This document shows positions 7,297 through 17,084 of a DNA stretch of 64,000 nt, one piece after another (the first letter of the stretch is position 1; each line of letters starts with the position of its first letter). Origin of the DNA: Muricauda sp. SCSIO 64092 (GTDB lineage: Bacteria > Bacteroidota > Bacteroidia > Flavobacteriales > Flavobacteriaceae). The notes under the pieces are model-generated. The model was not told the origin of the DNA. It made no database searches and was given only the letters and a program-made list of their open reading frames with translations. A program made the position numbers and the translations under genes. The stretch covers positions 4,109,001-4,173,000 of the forward strand of contig NZ_CP095413.1 of the NCBI RefSeq assembly GCF_023016285.1, written 5' to 3'.

Positions 7297-8736
7297 ATGA
7301 GCACCCTAACTTCCAAGGCTTTTCAAAAAATTCTAACGGAAAAATTCCCGCATCGACCCACCTTGTTGCAGGAACTTACGTTAAGCCGTATTTCCGACTT
7401 TATTTTCTCAAAGGAAAGTGAAGAACTCTTTTTGTTAAAGGGATATGCGGGGACCGGCAAAACGACTATTGTGGGTAGTTTGGTAAAGTATCTGTGGCAC
7501 ACCAAAATGAAGGCCGTTTTACTCGCACCTACGGGGCGGGCCGCCAAGGTAATTTCCAATTATGCCGGTACACAGGCGTTTACCATTCATAAAAAGATAT
7601 ATTTTCCCAAAAAACAATCCGGGGGAGGGGTCCAATTTGTATTGGCCCCGAACAAACATAGGAACACCTTATTTATTGTGGATGAAGCCTCAATGATTCC
7701 GGACACTCCGGCAGATTCCAAACTTTTTGGGAATGGTTCCCTCTTGGATGATTTGATTTATTATGTCTATTCAGGACACAATTGTAAGTTGGTGTTGATT
7801 GGGGATACTGCCCAATTACCTCCCGTAAAATTGGATTTAAGCCCGGCCCTTGAGGAGCAACGAATGGAACTGAACTATAATAAGTCTGTCATAAATGTGG
7901 AATTGGACGAGGTGATGCGCCAAAGTGAAAGCTCTGGGATTTTATTCAATGCCACCAACTTGAGGCAACAACTGCAGTCAAGTTATTATGAGGGGTTTCA
8001 ATTTTCATTACAGGGATTTAAGGACATCCGCAGATTAAGGGATGGGCATGAAGTGCAAGAGGCCATAGACAACGCCTATGCGCAACATGGTAAGGAGGAA
8101 ACCGCTTTTATCGTTCGCTCAAACAAAAGGGCCAATCTATACAACAAAAATATTAGGGAACGAATTCTATTCCTGGAAAATGATATTGCGGTCGGAGATT
8201 TTATGATGGTAGTGAAAAACAATTATTTCTGGTTAAAGCCCAGCTCGGAAGCCGGGTTTATTGCAAACGGGGATATTATTGAAATTCTGGAACTATTTGC
8301 CATTAAGGAACTGTACGGCTTCCGTTTTGCCGAAGTCAAGGTCCAAATGGTGGATTATCCCAATCAAAGACCCTTTGAAACCGTACTCCTCTTGGATACC
8401 ATTACCGCCGAAACCCCTTCACTTCCCTACGAGGAAGGAAACCGGTTATATCAAGAAGTACTAAAGGACTATGTCCATGAAAAGTCAAAATACAGACAGT
8501 TTATGGGGGTCAAGAACAATTCATTTTTTAATGCCCTACAGGTTAAATTTTCGTATGCCATTACTTGTCATAAATCCCAGGGAGGCCAGTGGAATACTGT
8601 TTTTGTTGAACAACCTTACCTTCCAAATGGCATGAATAAGGAATATCTGCGTTGGCTGTACACTGCGGTAACCCGGGCAAGGGAAAACCTTTATCTCATA
8701 GGTTTCAAGGATGATTTTTTTGTTGATAAGGAATGA
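7297..8736 (+). CDS. RecD-like superfamily 1 DNA helicase
   Basis: A 479-residue ATP-dependent DNA helicase of the RecD/exonuclease V alpha class, without RecB or RecC nearby. Motif I is LKGYAGTGKTT (about 47-57), Ia LLAPTGRAAK, motif II IVDEASMI (about 126-133), motif III LIGDTAQLPPV, and the C-terminal VAITCHKSQGGQW-like motif V reads YAITCHKSQGGQW, followed by YTAVTRARENLYLIG (motif VI). It stands between a minus-strand run and DUF4126, with its own promoter candidate. Likely a housekeeping repair helicase. Confidence 0.92.
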   Translation: MSTLTSKAFQKILTEKFPHRPTLLQELTLSRISDFIFSKESEELFLLKGYAGTGKTTIVGSLVKYLWHTKMKAVLLAPTGRAAKVISNYAGTQAFTIHKKIYFPKKQSGGGVQFVLAPNKHRNTLFIVDEASMIPDTPADSKLFGNGSLLDDLIYYVYSGHNCKLVLIGDTAQLPPVKLDLSPALEEQRMELNYNKSVINVELDEVMRQSESSGILFNATNLRQQLQSSYYEGFQFSLQGFKDIRRLRDGHEVQEAIDNAYAQHGKEETAFIVRSNKRANLYNKNIRERILFLENDIAVGDFMMVVKNNYFWLKPSSEAGFIANGDIIEILELFAIKELYGFRFAEVKVQMVDYPNQRPFETVLLLDTITAETPSLPYEEGNRLYQEVLKDYVHEKSKYRQFMGVKNNSFFNALQVKFSYAITCHKSQGGQWNTVFVEQPYLPNGMNKEYLRWLYTAVTRARENLYLIGFKDDFFVDKE

Positions 8737-8760
8737 GCTATATTGCCATAAACGCGTGCC

Positions 8761-9330
8761 ATGACACCAGAGACTGTAATTAGTATTTTTTTAGGAGTGG
8801 GACTTGCGGCCTCTGCTGGTTTTCGTGTCTTTTTACCCCTGTTCGCCTTAAGTTTGGCAGCCTATTTTGGGGTTTGGGATTTGAATGATAATTGGGAATG
8901 GATTGGTAGCTTTGCCGCAGTTCTTACCCTTGGAATTGCCACAGTGGTGGAAATATTTGCGTACTTCATTCCATGGGTGGACAACGCTTTGGATACCATA
9001 GCACTGCCCTTGGCGGCCATAGCGGGAACGGCGGTGATGGTTTCAACCGTGGCAAATTTGGATCCCGTTGTGACCTGGTCCTTGGCAATAATCGCCGGTG
9101 GTGGTACGGCTTCGGCCATTAAAGGTGCCAATGCAACGGGCAGATTGACCTCTACGGCCACTACGGGAGGTGTGGCCAATCCAATTGTTTCCACTTTGGA
9201 AACCGGTACGGCGGCGGTTGTGTCCACAGCTTCCATTTTCTTTCCCGTAGGTGCGGCCATATTGGTCATCATCATTTTGGTCATTATTTTTAGGATATAC
9301 AGAAAGTTGCGTCCAAAAATCAAAAACTGA
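8761..9330 (+). CDS. DUF4126 family membrane protein
   Basis: The 189-residue integral membrane protein belongs to DUF4126. The opening [23 protein letters not shown] is typical, with GLAAxxGFR conserved in the family. About five hydrophobic helices are seen, and a Gly/Thr-rich loop [15 protein letters not shown] near 115. The C-terminus is basic ([12 protein letters not shown]). No function is established. It is seven bases upstream of kdsB and probably co-transcribed with it. Confidence 0.85.
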   Translation: MTPETVISIFLGVGLAASAGFRVFLPLFALSLAAYFGVWDLNDNWEWIGSFAAVLTLGIATVVEIFAYFIPWVDNALDTIALPLAAIAGTAVMVSTVANLDPVVTWSLAIIAGGGTASAIKGANATGRLTSTATTGGVANPIVSTLETGTAAVVSTASIFFPVGAAILVIIILVIIFRIYRKLRPKIKN

Positions 9331-9337
9331 TTTCCGT

Positions 9338-10066
9338 ATGAACATCATTTCCATGATACCTGCACGTTACCAAGCATCCCGATTTCCTGCAAAATTAATG
9401 CAGGATTTGGGCGGCAAACCGGTGATTTTAAGGACCTATGAGGCGGCCGTTGGGACCAAGCTGTTCAGTAAGGTATATGTAGTTACGGACAGCCGCGCAA
9501 TCCATGATTTGATCAAAGCCAATGGAGGCCAGGTGATAATGAGTAAAGAGGAACATCAAAGTGGAAGTGACCGAATTGCTGAGGCGGTAACCGATTTGGA
9601 GGTTGATGTGGTGGTAAATGTTCAGGGGGATGAACCTTTTATAGATAGGGAAAGTTTAACTAAGGTAATCCAGGTTTTTCATGAGGATGCAGGCCAGGAA
9701 ATAGATTTGGCCTCCTTGATGACACCAATCACGGATTGGGATGAAATTTCCAATCCCAATACGGTAAAAGTAATTGTGGACAACAACAATTTTGCCCTTT
9801 ATTTTTCGAGGTCACCCATACCGTACCCTCGGAATAAGGAGTTGAATACCCCATATTTTAAACACAAGGGAATTTATGCCTTTAGAAAGCGCGCCCTATT
9901 GGATTTTAAGAAGTTGCCCATGTTGACGTTGGAAGCCACGGAAAAAATTGAGGCCATTCGGTTTTTGGAGTATGGGAAAAAAATAAAAATGGTTGAAACC
10001 AATGTAACCGGTGTTGAGATAGATACCCCGGAGGATTTGGAAAGAGCACGTAAGGAATGGAAGTAG
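9338..10066 (+). CDS. kdsB: 3-deoxy-manno-octulosonate cytidylyltransferase
   Basis: KdsB activates Kdo (or 8-amino-Kdo) with CTP to the CMP sugar used for the inner core of lipopolysaccharide. The ATG at 9338 is chosen because the protein then starts [19 protein letters not shown], the standard KdsB N-terminus with the nucleotide-binding loop; a longer open frame from 9251 overlaps DUF4126. Further motifs are [11 protein letters not shown] (about 97-107) and HKGIYAFRK. The length (242) is normal. Its last ten bases overlap the HAD gene (ATGGAAGTAG), indicating translational coupling. Confidence 0.95.
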   Translation: MNIISMIPARYQASRFPAKLMQDLGGKPVILRTYEAAVGTKLFSKVYVVTDSRAIHDLIKANGGQVIMSKEEHQSGSDRIAEAVTDLEVDVVVNVQGDEPFIDRESLTKVIQVFHEDAGQEIDLASLMTPITDWDEISNPNTVKVIVDNNNFALYFSRSPIPYPRNKELNTPYFKHKGIYAFRKRALLDFKKLPMLTLEATEKIEAIRFLEYGKKIKMVETNVTGVEIDTPEDLERARKEWK

Positions 10067-10761
10067 GTTTTGAAAACATTAAGGTAATCGGTTTTGATGC
10101 AGATGATACGCTCTGGGTCAATGAGACCTATTTCAGGGAAACGGAAGAGCGGTTTGCTGAACTTTTGGAGGGATACGAAACCAAGAATAAAATAGACCAG
10201 GAGCTTTTTAAGATGGAAATGAAGAATCTGGATCTTTATGGGTATGGCATAAAAGGGTTTATGCTATCCATGATAGAATCCGCCTTGGATTTATCCAACG
10301 GTTCCATAGCCCAGCATACCATTTCGGACATCATAGGTTTAGGTAAAAACATGATTGCACATCCCGTGGAGCTTTTGGATGGTGTGGAGGAGGTACTGCA
10401 GGCCCTGGAAAAAAAATACCGTTTAATTGTCCTGACCAAGGGGGATTTATTGGACCAGGAGCGTAAATTGGAAAGGTCCGGACTTTCCCGTTATTTCCAT
10501 CATGTGGAAGTGCTGAGCGATAAGAAGGAAGCGAATTATAAAAACCTTTTGGAACATTTGGAAATTCCCATTGAGTCCTTTTTAATGATTGGAAACTCCT
10601 TGAAGTCCGATGTTATCCCTATCTTGAATTTGGGAGGAAATGCAGTTCATGTTCCATTTCATACCACTTGGGCCCATGAATTGGTATCGGAGGAAGAAGA
10701 GCGAACCAACAATCATTTAAAGCTAAATTCCATTAGGGATGTTTTGAAGTATTTAGAGTAG
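10057..10761 (+). CDS. HAD-family hydrolase
   Basis: A 234-residue haloacid-dehalogenase-type phosphatase. Motif I is [10 protein letters not shown] (nucleophile Asp about residue 14), motif [10 protein letters not shown], motif III Lys region in DKKEANYK and motif [22 protein letters not shown]. The insertion after motif I is a helical C1 cap. It is not KdsC, which is shorter and has no such cap. The start overlaps the end of kdsB and its stop abuts kdnB, so it belongs to the Kdo operon. The substrate is unknown; removal of a sugar phosphate or house-cleaning of a side product would fit the context. Confidence 0.9.
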   Translation: MEVGFENIKVIGFDADDTLWVNETYFRETEERFAELLEGYETKNKIDQELFKMEMKNLDLYGYGIKGFMLSMIESALDLSNGSIAQHTISDIIGLGKNMIAHPVELLDGVEEVLQALEKKYRLIVLTKGDLLDQERKLERSGLSRYFHHVEVLSDKKEANYKNLLEHLEIPIESFLMIGNSLKSDVIPILNLGGNAVHVPFHTTWAHELVSEEEERTNNHLKLNSIRDVLKYLE

Positions 10762-10763
10762 TG

Positions 10764-11891
10764 ATGAAGGAACAAAAACAAATGCAAACCAAAGCCCCTA
10801 TGCAAAGACCAAAAACGTCTTACAAGAACTTCCCTATGGTTCCAAGGGTGGTTTATGGAAGGGGAAGTTTTGGACAGCTCGCAGATATTTTACTGCCGAA
10901 ACGAAGAAACGCTGAGGCTCCCTTTATTTTTTTAGTGGATGATTTTTTTGAAGGTTCGGCATTGGAACAGCGTATCCCCTGGCTTTTTAATGATCAAATC
11001 ATCTTCATTTCCGCAGATGAGGAACCAAAAACGCAACAGGTTGATGCCCTGGTCAAAAAAATAAAAAATGATTTTGAGGAAATGCCTTCGGGAATTGTTG
11101 GGATCGGAGGTGGGACACTTTTGGATTTGGCCAAAGCAGTGGCCATTATGATGAACAACCCCGGCCCTTCGTCCAATTACCAGGGATGGGACTTGGTCAA
11201 AAAGCCTGCATTGTACCATGTTGGGATTCCTACTATAAGTGGAACGGGGGCAGAGGTTTCCAGAACTACAGTTTTATTGGGGCCAGAAAAAAAATTGGGC
11301 ATAAATTCGGATTATACGACTTACGATCAAGTAGTGTTGGATTCGGATCTGTTGTCCACGGTACCAAAAGAACAATGGTTTTACACTGGGATGGATTGCT
11401 TTATCCATTGCATTGAATCGCTCAATGGAACCTATTTAAATGCCTTTAGCCAGAGTTATGGGGAAAAGGCGTTGAGTTTATGCAAAGAAGTGTTTTTAGG
11501 GGACCTGCCCCAAAAAGAATCCGAAGACAAATTAATGATGGCTTCCTGGCATGGAGGCATGAGTATTGCGTATTCCCAAGTGGGGATAGCCCATGCCATG
11601 AGTTATGGACTTTCCTACCTTCTGGGAACCAAACACGGTATAGGCAATTGTCTGGTGTTCCAACATTTGGATAGGTATTATCCCAAAGGAGTGGAGCTGT
11701 TCAATAAGATGAAGGAAAAACATGGGATTCAGCTTCCAAAAAATGTATGCGCCGGCCTTACCTCTTCCGATTTGGAGCTCATGGCACAAATTTCCCTGTC
11801 CATGGAGCCCCTTTGGGAAAATGCCCTGGGGAGGGATTGGAAAAAACATATTGATATGGATGGTTTACTTTCCATTTACCAAAAGATTTAG
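10764..11891 (+). CDS. kdnB: Probable 3-deoxy-manno-octulosonate 8-oxidase (KdnB type), iron-containing alcohol dehydrogenase family
   Basis: KdnB oxidises the C8 hydroxyl of Kdo to an aldehyde that the PLP enzyme KdnA aminates to 8-amino-Kdo, described from Shewanella. The 375-residue protein has the family pattern: PRVVYGRGSFGQL at the N-terminus, GIGGGTLLDLAKA (nucleotide loop), PTISGTGAEVS, and metal ligands in DCFIHCIESLNG, GIAHAMSYGL and GTKHGIGN. ATG 10764 is preferred to the overlapping GTG at 10761. Adjacent kdsB supports the Kdo assignment over a general alcohol dehydrogenase. No kdnA-like aminotransferase lies in the window. Confidence 0.78.
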   Translation: MKEQKQMQTKAPMQRPKTSYKNFPMVPRVVYGRGSFGQLADILLPKRRNAEAPFIFLVDDFFEGSALEQRIPWLFNDQIIFISADEEPKTQQVDALVKKIKNDFEEMPSGIVGIGGGTLLDLAKAVAIMMNNPGPSSNYQGWDLVKKPALYHVGIPTISGTGAEVSRTTVLLGPEKKLGINSDYTTYDQVVLDSDLLSTVPKEQWFYTGMDCFIHCIESLNGTYLNAFSQSYGEKALSLCKEVFLGDLPQKESEDKLMMASWHGGMSIAYSQVGIAHAMSYGLSYLLGTKHGIGNCLVFQHLDRYYPKGVELFNKMKEKHGIQLPKNVCAGLTSSDLELMAQISLSMEPLWENALGRDWKKHIDMDGLLSIYQKI

Positions 11892-12437
11892 ATGCTGCAC
11901 CTTATCGCTAAGTTCATCTTTTTTAAGGTGATGAAATGGAAGTTGGAAGGAACTTTTCCCAACCTGGACAAGTGCGTTGTCATTGTCATTCCCCACACCC
12001 ATTGGTTGGACTTCCCATTGGGGGTAATTGTCCGTAAGGTGGTGAACAAGGAAATTCACTATGTTGGAAAAAAAGGATTGTTCAAAGCCCCTTACGGTTG
12101 GTTTTTTAGATGGTTGGGAGGGACCCCGGTAGATCGCTCCAAGAATCAAAATATGGTGGATGCCGTGGGCCAGGTTTTTGCAGAAAGGGAGGTTTTCCGA
12201 TTTGCGTTGGCGCCAGAAGGTACCCGAAAAAAAGTAAGTGCGTTAAAAACAGGGTTTTACTATATCGCTAAAAAAAGCAATGTTCCCATTGTTATGGTTG
12301 CCTTCGATTTTGGAAAAAAACAGGTGAAAATATCAGAGCCGCTATGGACCAGTGACGATATCAACAAAGACTTTAGGAAGGTGCGGGAATTTTTCAAAGG
12401 GGTAAAAGGAAAAATTCCGGAATACAGTTTTGGATAA
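11892..12437 (+). CDS. 1-acyl-glycerol-3-phosphate acyltransferase-like protein (PlsC family)
   Basis: A 181-residue PlsC/LPLAT acyltransferase at the inner membrane. The catalytic HX4D motif is PHTHWLD (about 34-40), the acceptor-binding block is FRWLGGTPVDRS, and APEGTRKKV (about 108-116) is motif III. It is short compared with full PlsC (about 240) and lacks a clear leading transmembrane helix. The start ATG comes directly after the kdnB stop. As the last gene of a lipid A-directed operon it may act on a glycolipid or phospholipid; the acceptor cannot be read from sequence. Confidence 0.86.
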   Translation: MLHLIAKFIFFKVMKWKLEGTFPNLDKCVVIVIPHTHWLDFPLGVIVRKVVNKEIHYVGKKGLFKAPYGWFFRWLGGTPVDRSKNQNMVDAVGQVFAEREVFRFALAPEGTRKKVSALKTGFYYIAKKSNVPIVMVAFDFGKKQVKISEPLWTSDDINKDFRKVREFFKGVKGKIPEYSFG

Positions 12438-12452
12438 TCTTTTAACTTCCAT

Positions 12453-12524
12453 CCATCAACCATCAACCATCAACCATCAACCATCAACCATCAACCATCA
12501 ACCATCAACCATCAACCATCAACC
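12453..12524. repeat. Heptanucleotide tandem repeat (CCATCAA)10
   Basis: Ten perfect head-to-tail copies of CCATCAA plus CC, lying between the stop codons of two convergent genes. The repeat has no inverted symmetry and does not run into either reading frame, so a phase-variable coding effect is excluded. Confidence 0.95.
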
Positions 12525-12530
12525 TTAACA

Positions 12531-13028
12531 CTACGTCTTTTTTAAAATCTTGGGTGCTTTCGGCTTTTCCTTTTTTTCCGTGTTTCCCGGAAAAACCAAA
12601 TTGGTGCTCGAATAGCTTTTACCAAATGTAATTGCGGCCGCATAGACTTGTTGAATGGCATCTATGACCTGGGCTTCGTTCAATTCTTTGAGGGGATGGG
12701 CGTAAACGGACCAAATTACCTCATCACTCAACGCATATTTCACATCCAATACGGAATGAAAATTGGCAACCAGGGCATTTAGCAGCTCTTCCTCCCCAAG
12801 TTTCTCCCGTTCCACAATCGGTGAAATGATACGCATACGATTGGCGCCCTCATCATAAATACAAACAAGCATGGCATCATTAAATAAGAATCGAATGGAA
12901 TTTCCCTGAACACTGACCGTATCTGCCTCTGCTTGGATAATGTGCAACAGTTTTTCCGAGGTCATCCCTTGGGCAGATACCTCAAAAAGTGAACATAGCA
13001 ACAGAATTACCAGCATTATGCGATACAT
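12531..13028 (-). CDS. Secreted hypothetical protein, YbjN-like
   Basis: A 165-residue protein with a clear signal peptide (MYRIMLVILLLCSLFEVSAQ). The body alternates helices and strands (EKLLHIIQAEADTV, IRFLFNDAMLVCIYDE, LLNALVANFHSVLDVKYAL), a pattern resembling the YbjN/type III secretion-chaperone-like fold, and the tail is lysine-proline rich (KKEKPKAPKILKKT). Exported to the periplasm by its signal. Function is unknown. It converges on the acyltransferase gene. Confidence 0.72.
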   Translation of the reverse strand: MYRIMLVILLLCSLFEVSAQGMTSEKLLHIIQAEADTVSVQGNSIRFLFNDAMLVCIYDEGANRMRIISPIVEREKLGEEELLNALVANFHSVLDVKYALSDEVIWSVYAHPLKELNEAQVIDAIQQVYAAAITFGKSYSSTNLVFPGNTEKKEKPKAPKILKKT

Positions 13029-13181
13029 AGATGTCCTTTTGTGCTTAGTCGGGAGGCAAGTGCCATTGATTACAGGGAATGGTGGAATTATTTTTCAAAA
13101 TAGCTATTCAACAAGGGAAGGAAACCACCTGTTCAACACTATTCAAAGGAGAAATACACACCACATTTTGGTCTCAAAAAA

Positions 13182-13892
13182 TCATTCCTTCATCGTATGA
13201 TATACGTTCTGCACATCGTCGTCTTCCTCAATTTTCTCCAGTAACTTCTCTACATCGGCCACCTGTTCTGCATTGAGTTCCTTGGTCACTTGGGGAATGC
13301 GTTCAAAACCAGAGGATAGGATTTCTATTTCGCGGGCTTCCAATTCCTTTTGGATATCGCCAAAACTTTCAAAAGGGGCATAGATCAATAGACCGTCATC
13401 ATCTACAAATACCTCTTCGGCCCCAAAATCTATCATTTCCAATTCCAGTTCCTCCGGGTCAATTCCATCACCATTAATTCTAAAATTACAGCTATGGTCA
13501 AACATAAATTCAACCGAACCGGAGGTACCCAAACTTCCATTGCACTTATTAAAATAGCTTCGGATATTGGCCACGGTCCTGGTATTGTTGTCCGTTGCGG
13601 TTTCGATGAGGATGGCGATACCATGGGGGGCATACCCTTCAAAAAGGACTTCCTTATAACCGCCCTGGGATTTATCGGAGGCGCGTTTAATGGCCCGTTC
13701 AATATTATCCTTGGGCATATTTACAGCCTTGGCATTTTGAATCACCGCCCTTAGCCGGGAATTGGCATCTGGATCGGGACCCCCTTCCTTCACTGCCATT
13801 ACAATATCTTTCCCAATTCTGGTAAATGCCTTGGACATGGCGGCCCAACGCTTCATTTTTCGTGCTTTTCTAAACTCAAAAGCTCTACCCAT
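13182..13892 (-). CDS. YebC/PmpR family regulator or translation activator
   Basis: A 236-residue member of the YebC/TACO1 family, with MGRAFEFRKARKMKRWAAMSKAF at the N-terminus, the GGPDPDANSRLRAVIQNAKAVNMP block and the acidic C-terminal segment. Family members are reported both as DNA-binding regulators and, for the TACO1 branch, as factors easing translation of proline stretches. No local target is evident. The 150 bp downstream hold no gene. Confidence 0.93.
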   Translation of the reverse strand: MGRAFEFRKARKMKRWAAMSKAFTRIGKDIVMAVKEGGPDPDANSRLRAVIQNAKAVNMPKDNIERAIKRASDKSQGGYKEVLFEGYAPHGIAILIETATDNNTRTVANIRSYFNKCNGSLGTSGSVEFMFDHSCNFRINGDGIDPEELELEMIDFGAEEVFVDDDGLLIYAPFESFGDIQKELEAREIEILSSGFERIPQVTKELNAEQVADVEKLLEKIEEDDDVQNVYHTMKE

Positions 13893-13959
13893 ATCCCAAT
13901 TCGATTTTAAATGAGTTCCTGGTCAAATTTAACAAAACCCAACTTTGCCACGCAATTTG

Positions 13960-14247
13960 TTAGTACTCCTTTAGAATTTGTTCAATGGTCGTGGCCAATT
14001 CAATATCGTTTGTGGTAATGCCATCCGCATCATGGGTATTTAAACGAATGGTAAGGGAATTGTAAACGTTTTCCCAGTTGGGATGGTGATTCTGGGCCTC
14101 ACATTCAAAAGCCACGCGGACCATGAAACCAAAAGCTTCCTTGAAATCTTTAAACTTAAAGGATTTGACTATAAAACCGTTATCCAGTTCCCATCCCTTT
14201 AAGGCTGCAAGTGCAGAAATGATTTGTTGTTCATTAAGTTTTTCCAT
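13960..14247 (-). CDS. phhB: 4a-hydroxytetrahydrobiopterin dehydratase
   Basis: The 95-residue pterin-4a-carbinolamine dehydratase recycles the cofactor of aromatic amino acid hydroxylases. The active-site signature ECEAQNHHPNWENVYN carries the two adjacent histidines, and the downstream THDADGITTNDIELA is conserved. The length is typical. No phenylalanine hydroxylase gene is adjacent in the window. Confidence 0.94.
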   Translation of the reverse strand: MEKLNEQQIISALAALKGWELDNGFIVKSFKFKDFKEAFGFMVRVAFECEAQNHHPNWENVYNSLTIRLNTHDADGITTNDIELATTIEQILKEY

Positions 14248-14265
14248 GAACTAAATTTAAGGAAT

Positions 14266-15087
14266 TCATTCCACGGATAGGTGATGGTCTATCACTTCCT
14301 GATATGAAAACCTTAGGTTTTTGGGAAGTGTGTTGGATTTGGGAAGTGCTGCAAGATATCTGTCGTCATTGGTAGTGAACACCTTTTTAAGAACAGGATG
14401 ATAATTTCCAATCCTTTTGATTACTTCCTTTATAAAATCTTCATGATGTACCAAATCCGTACTGCCCAAATGGTAAATCCCCTTTTTGTTTCTGTTGATC
14501 AGGTAATGGATTTGTTGGGTAAGGCGGTCATCGGTGGTCACATTGATGATGAGGTTAGGAAATACTTCTATGGGTTCATTGGCATCCAAAAGGGTTTTGA
14601 TTTCCTTGAGACGTGGGGATGCATTTCCAAATACCATGGGCACGCGTAGGATTCCTATTTTTTCTTCGGGCATCCGAAGCATCATATTCTCAATCCTGAT
14701 TTTCAGTTTTCCATAGATACTTTCCGATAGGGTTTTGTCGAACTCATAGGAAGGATATTTACTGTAGGCGTCAAATACATTGGCCGAAGAGAGAAAATAA
14801 AGGCGACATTTATTTTTTGCCAGGTATTCCATTAAATGGATGTGCGCTTGAATTTGACCTGAAAAATTCCCTCTCAACGAAGAAATGATAACATCTGGTC
14901 GAATCCTTTCCACCACCCGATAAATGTCATCTTCATTTAAATCGTACTTGAAGAACTGACTGTTGGCCGTAAAAGCCGTATTGGAACAATAAGTGCCATA
15001 GGTGTCAAAATAATTGCACAGTTCCTTATAAATGGCATTTCCTATGAATCCACTTGCCCCTAGGATAAGAATCTTGTTTTTCTTCAA
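14266..15087 (-). CDS. SDR-family NAD(P)-dependent sugar-nucleotide reductase/epimerase-like protein
   Basis: A 273-residue Rossmann protein of the extended SDR / RmlD type. The nucleotide loop is ILGASGFIGNAIY (about 8-20). The catalytic YxxxK occurs as SIYGKLK (about 128-134), with a Ser in FLSSANVFD. Substrate unknown. Its start overlaps the end of glsA by four bases (ATGA), suggesting co-translation with glutaminase, an odd pairing with no obvious metabolic link. Confidence 0.82.
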   Translation of the reverse strand: MKKNKILILGASGFIGNAIYKELCNYFDTYGTYCSNTAFTANSQFFKYDLNEDDIYRVVERIRPDVIISSLRGNFSGQIQAHIHLMEYLAKNKCRLYFLSSANVFDAYSKYPSYEFDKTLSESIYGKLKIRIENMMLRMPEEKIGILRVPMVFGNASPRLKEIKTLLDANEPIEVFPNLIINVTTDDRLTQQIHYLINRNKKGIYHLGSTDLVHHEDFIKEVIKRIGNYHPVLKKVFTTNDDRYLAALPKSNTLPKNLRFSYQEVIDHHLSVE

Positions 15088-15995
15088 AATATGGATAATC
15101 CTGTTTTAGTCGTGAATTTTTCCAAGGCTTCCATTCCAAGTTTTGAATTTCCCTTTGTATTCAATCCCGGTGACCAGGTGGCCACACAGAATTTCTCGGG
15201 CAAAAGTGCTACAATTCCTCCCCCAACCCCACTTTTTCCGGGTAGGCCTACTTCAAATGCAAACTCACCAGCTTCATCATAAAACCCACAGGTGAGCATT
15301 AACGCATTAATGCGTTTTACCTGGGCCAAACTCAAATAAGGATTGTTTTGTAGGCATTTTCCGCGGTTAGCGAATATATAAAACACTTTTACCAATTGCT
15401 GGCAGGACATGCTCAACGCGCACTGGTAAAAGTAGAAATCCAAAACTTCTTCCACATCATTTTCCAGGTTTCCATACGATTTAATGAGATAGGCGGCGGC
15501 ATAATTCTTAAAACCGGTCCGTTTTTCGGACTTTGCCACCTGTTCATCATAGGCTATACTTGGGTCATTTGCAATTTTTCTTACATACTGCAGGAACTCC
15601 TTTTTGGGATGTTGCAATTGTGATACCAAAATATCCGATACTACTATGGCACCGGCATTGATCAACGGGTTTCTAGGAATCCCATTTTCCTGTTCCAATA
15701 GGGAAAGATGATTGAACGGATCACCGGAAGGCTCCACATCAACGCGTTTCCATACCTCATCTCCCAACAGCCGAAATGCCAAGGAGAGCGCAAGTACTTT
15801 GGAAATGCTTTGTATGGAAAATTGTTCATGGGTGTCCCCGGATTCAAAGAGGTGTCCCTGTTCATCCAATAAGGCAATCCCAAATTTTTGGTCACTGATT
15901 TTTGACAATTCCGGAATGTAGTTTGCCACTTCACCACGCTCTTTACTTTTGGAAGCTTCTGATGAAATGGTATCCAGAATTTTTTGGTACGGCAT
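15084..15995 (-). CDS. glsA: Glutaminase A
   Basis: Serine-dependent beta-lactamase-fold glutaminase converting glutamine to glutamate and ammonia. At 303 residues it has the normal length. Signatures are GEVANYIPEL, the catalytic FSIQSISKVLALS (SxxK at about 60-66), EPSGDPFNHLS, NPLINAGAI and the GKSGVGGGI block near 260. It is one base from the gcvT stop codon upstream and overlaps the SDR gene downstream. Confidence 0.96.
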   Translation of the reverse strand: MPYQKILDTISSEASKSKERGEVANYIPELSKISDQKFGIALLDEQGHLFESGDTHEQFSIQSISKVLALSLAFRLLGDEVWKRVDVEPSGDPFNHLSLLEQENGIPRNPLINAGAIVVSDILVSQLQHPKKEFLQYVRKIANDPSIAYDEQVAKSEKRTGFKNYAAAYLIKSYGNLENDVEEVLDFYFYQCALSMSCQQLVKVFYIFANRGKCLQNNPYLSLAQVKRINALMLTCGFYDEAGEFAFEVGLPGKSGVGGGIVALLPEKFCVATWSPGLNTKGNSKLGMEALEKFTTKTGLSIF

Positions 15996-17084
15996 TTAGG
16001 TAGCTTTGTAAAAGGGAGGTTTTACAACGGTGGCAGGAATCCTGTTTTTCCGTATTTGGATATGGATTTTACTACCCGCATCGGCAAGGACCATGGGTAC
16101 ATATCCCAATCCAATTCCCTTGCCCAAAGAAGGGGACATGGTGCCGGAAGTGACCTCACCTATCTTTTTGCCTTGACTGTCCACAATATCATAACCGTTC
16201 CTTGGAATCCCTTTTTCATCCAGTTCAAAACCCACTAATTTACGTTCCGGGGTCCTTTTTTTCTCATCTTCCAGTGCTTTGGAATTGACAAACTCCTTGG
16301 TGAATTTGGTAATCCAACCCAATCCCGCTTCAAAAGGAGAGGTAGTATCGTCGATATCGTTTCCGTAAAGGCAATAGCCCATTTCCAAACGTAGGGTATC
16401 CCTTGCCGCCAAACCAATGGGTTTGATGCCGAATCGCTCCCCCGCCTCAAAAACCTTATCCCAAATCTGTTGTACTTCGGAATTCTTGCAATAGATTTCA
16501 AAACCACCAGATCCGGTATACCCTGTAGCCGAAATAATCACATGTTCCACTCCTGCAAAATCCCCCACCACAAAGTTGTAGAATTTAATGGCGGATAAAT
16601 CGTGTGAGGACAGGGCTTGCATGGCTTCCACTGCTTTAGGTCCTTGGATGGCCAAAAGGGAGTAATTATCGGAAATGTTTCTCATTTCAGCTCCACTACC
16701 CGTATTATACTTAGCGATATGTGCCCAATCCTTTTCAATATTGGATGCATTTACGACCAAGAGATAGGTCTCTTCTTTTACGCGATATACAATTAGGTCA
16801 TCCACTATACCACCGGTTTCGTTGGGCATACAGCTATATTGTGCCTTTCCCACCGTCAATTTTGAAGCATCATTGGAGGTCACTTTTTGGACCAGTTCCA
16901 ATGCCCGGGGACCTTCAATTAAAAACTCCCCCATATGGGATACATCAAAAACCCCAACCCCATTACGTACGGTTTCATGTTCACTATTGACACCTTCATA
17001 GGAAACGGGCATGTTATATCCCGCAAAAGGCACCATTTTGGCCCCAAGGGCAATATGGGTCTCAGTGAGTGCAGTAGTCTTCAT
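15996..17084 (-). CDS. gcvT: Aminomethyltransferase (glycine cleavage T protein)
   Basis: T protein transfers the aminomethyl carbon from lipoylated H protein to tetrahydrofolate, releasing ammonia. The 362-residue protein shows [19 protein letters not shown] N-terminus ([13 protein letters not shown]), [10 protein letters not shown], the [14 protein letters not shown] loop and [18 protein letters not shown], all T-protein hallmarks. It leads a run gcvT-glsA-SDR with no intergenic space. No glycine riboswitch is apparent in the roughly 100 bases before the start. Confidence 0.96.
   Translation of the reverse strand: MKTTALTETHIALGAKMVPFAGYNMPVSYEGVNSEHETVRNGVGVFDVSHMGEFLIEGPRALELVQKVTSNDASKLTVGKAQYSCMPNETGGIVDDLIVYRVKEETYLLVVNASNIEKDWAHIAKYNTGSGAEMRNISDNYSLLAIQGPKAVEAMQALSSHDLSAIKFYNFVVGDFAGVEHVIISATGYTGSGGFEIYCKNSEVQQIWDKVFEAGERFGIKPIGLAARDTLRLEMGYCLYGNDIDDTTSPFEAGLGWITKFTKEFVNSKALEDEKKRTPERKLVGFELDEKGIPRNGYDIVDSQGKKIGEVTSGTMSPSLGKGIGLGYVPMVLADAGSKIHIQIRKNRIPATVVKPPFYKAT

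Noticed and set aside
9251..9337. Longer start for kdsB
   Set aside because: The extension overlaps the DUF4126 coding region, and [11 protein letters not shown] is the family N-terminus.
10057..10761. Assigning the HAD gene as KdsC
   Set aside because: KdsC is shorter and lacks the cap domain seen here after motif I.
12453..12524. Phase-variable coding repeat
   Set aside because: The heptamer lies between stop codons of convergent genes, so length changes do not alter a reading frame.
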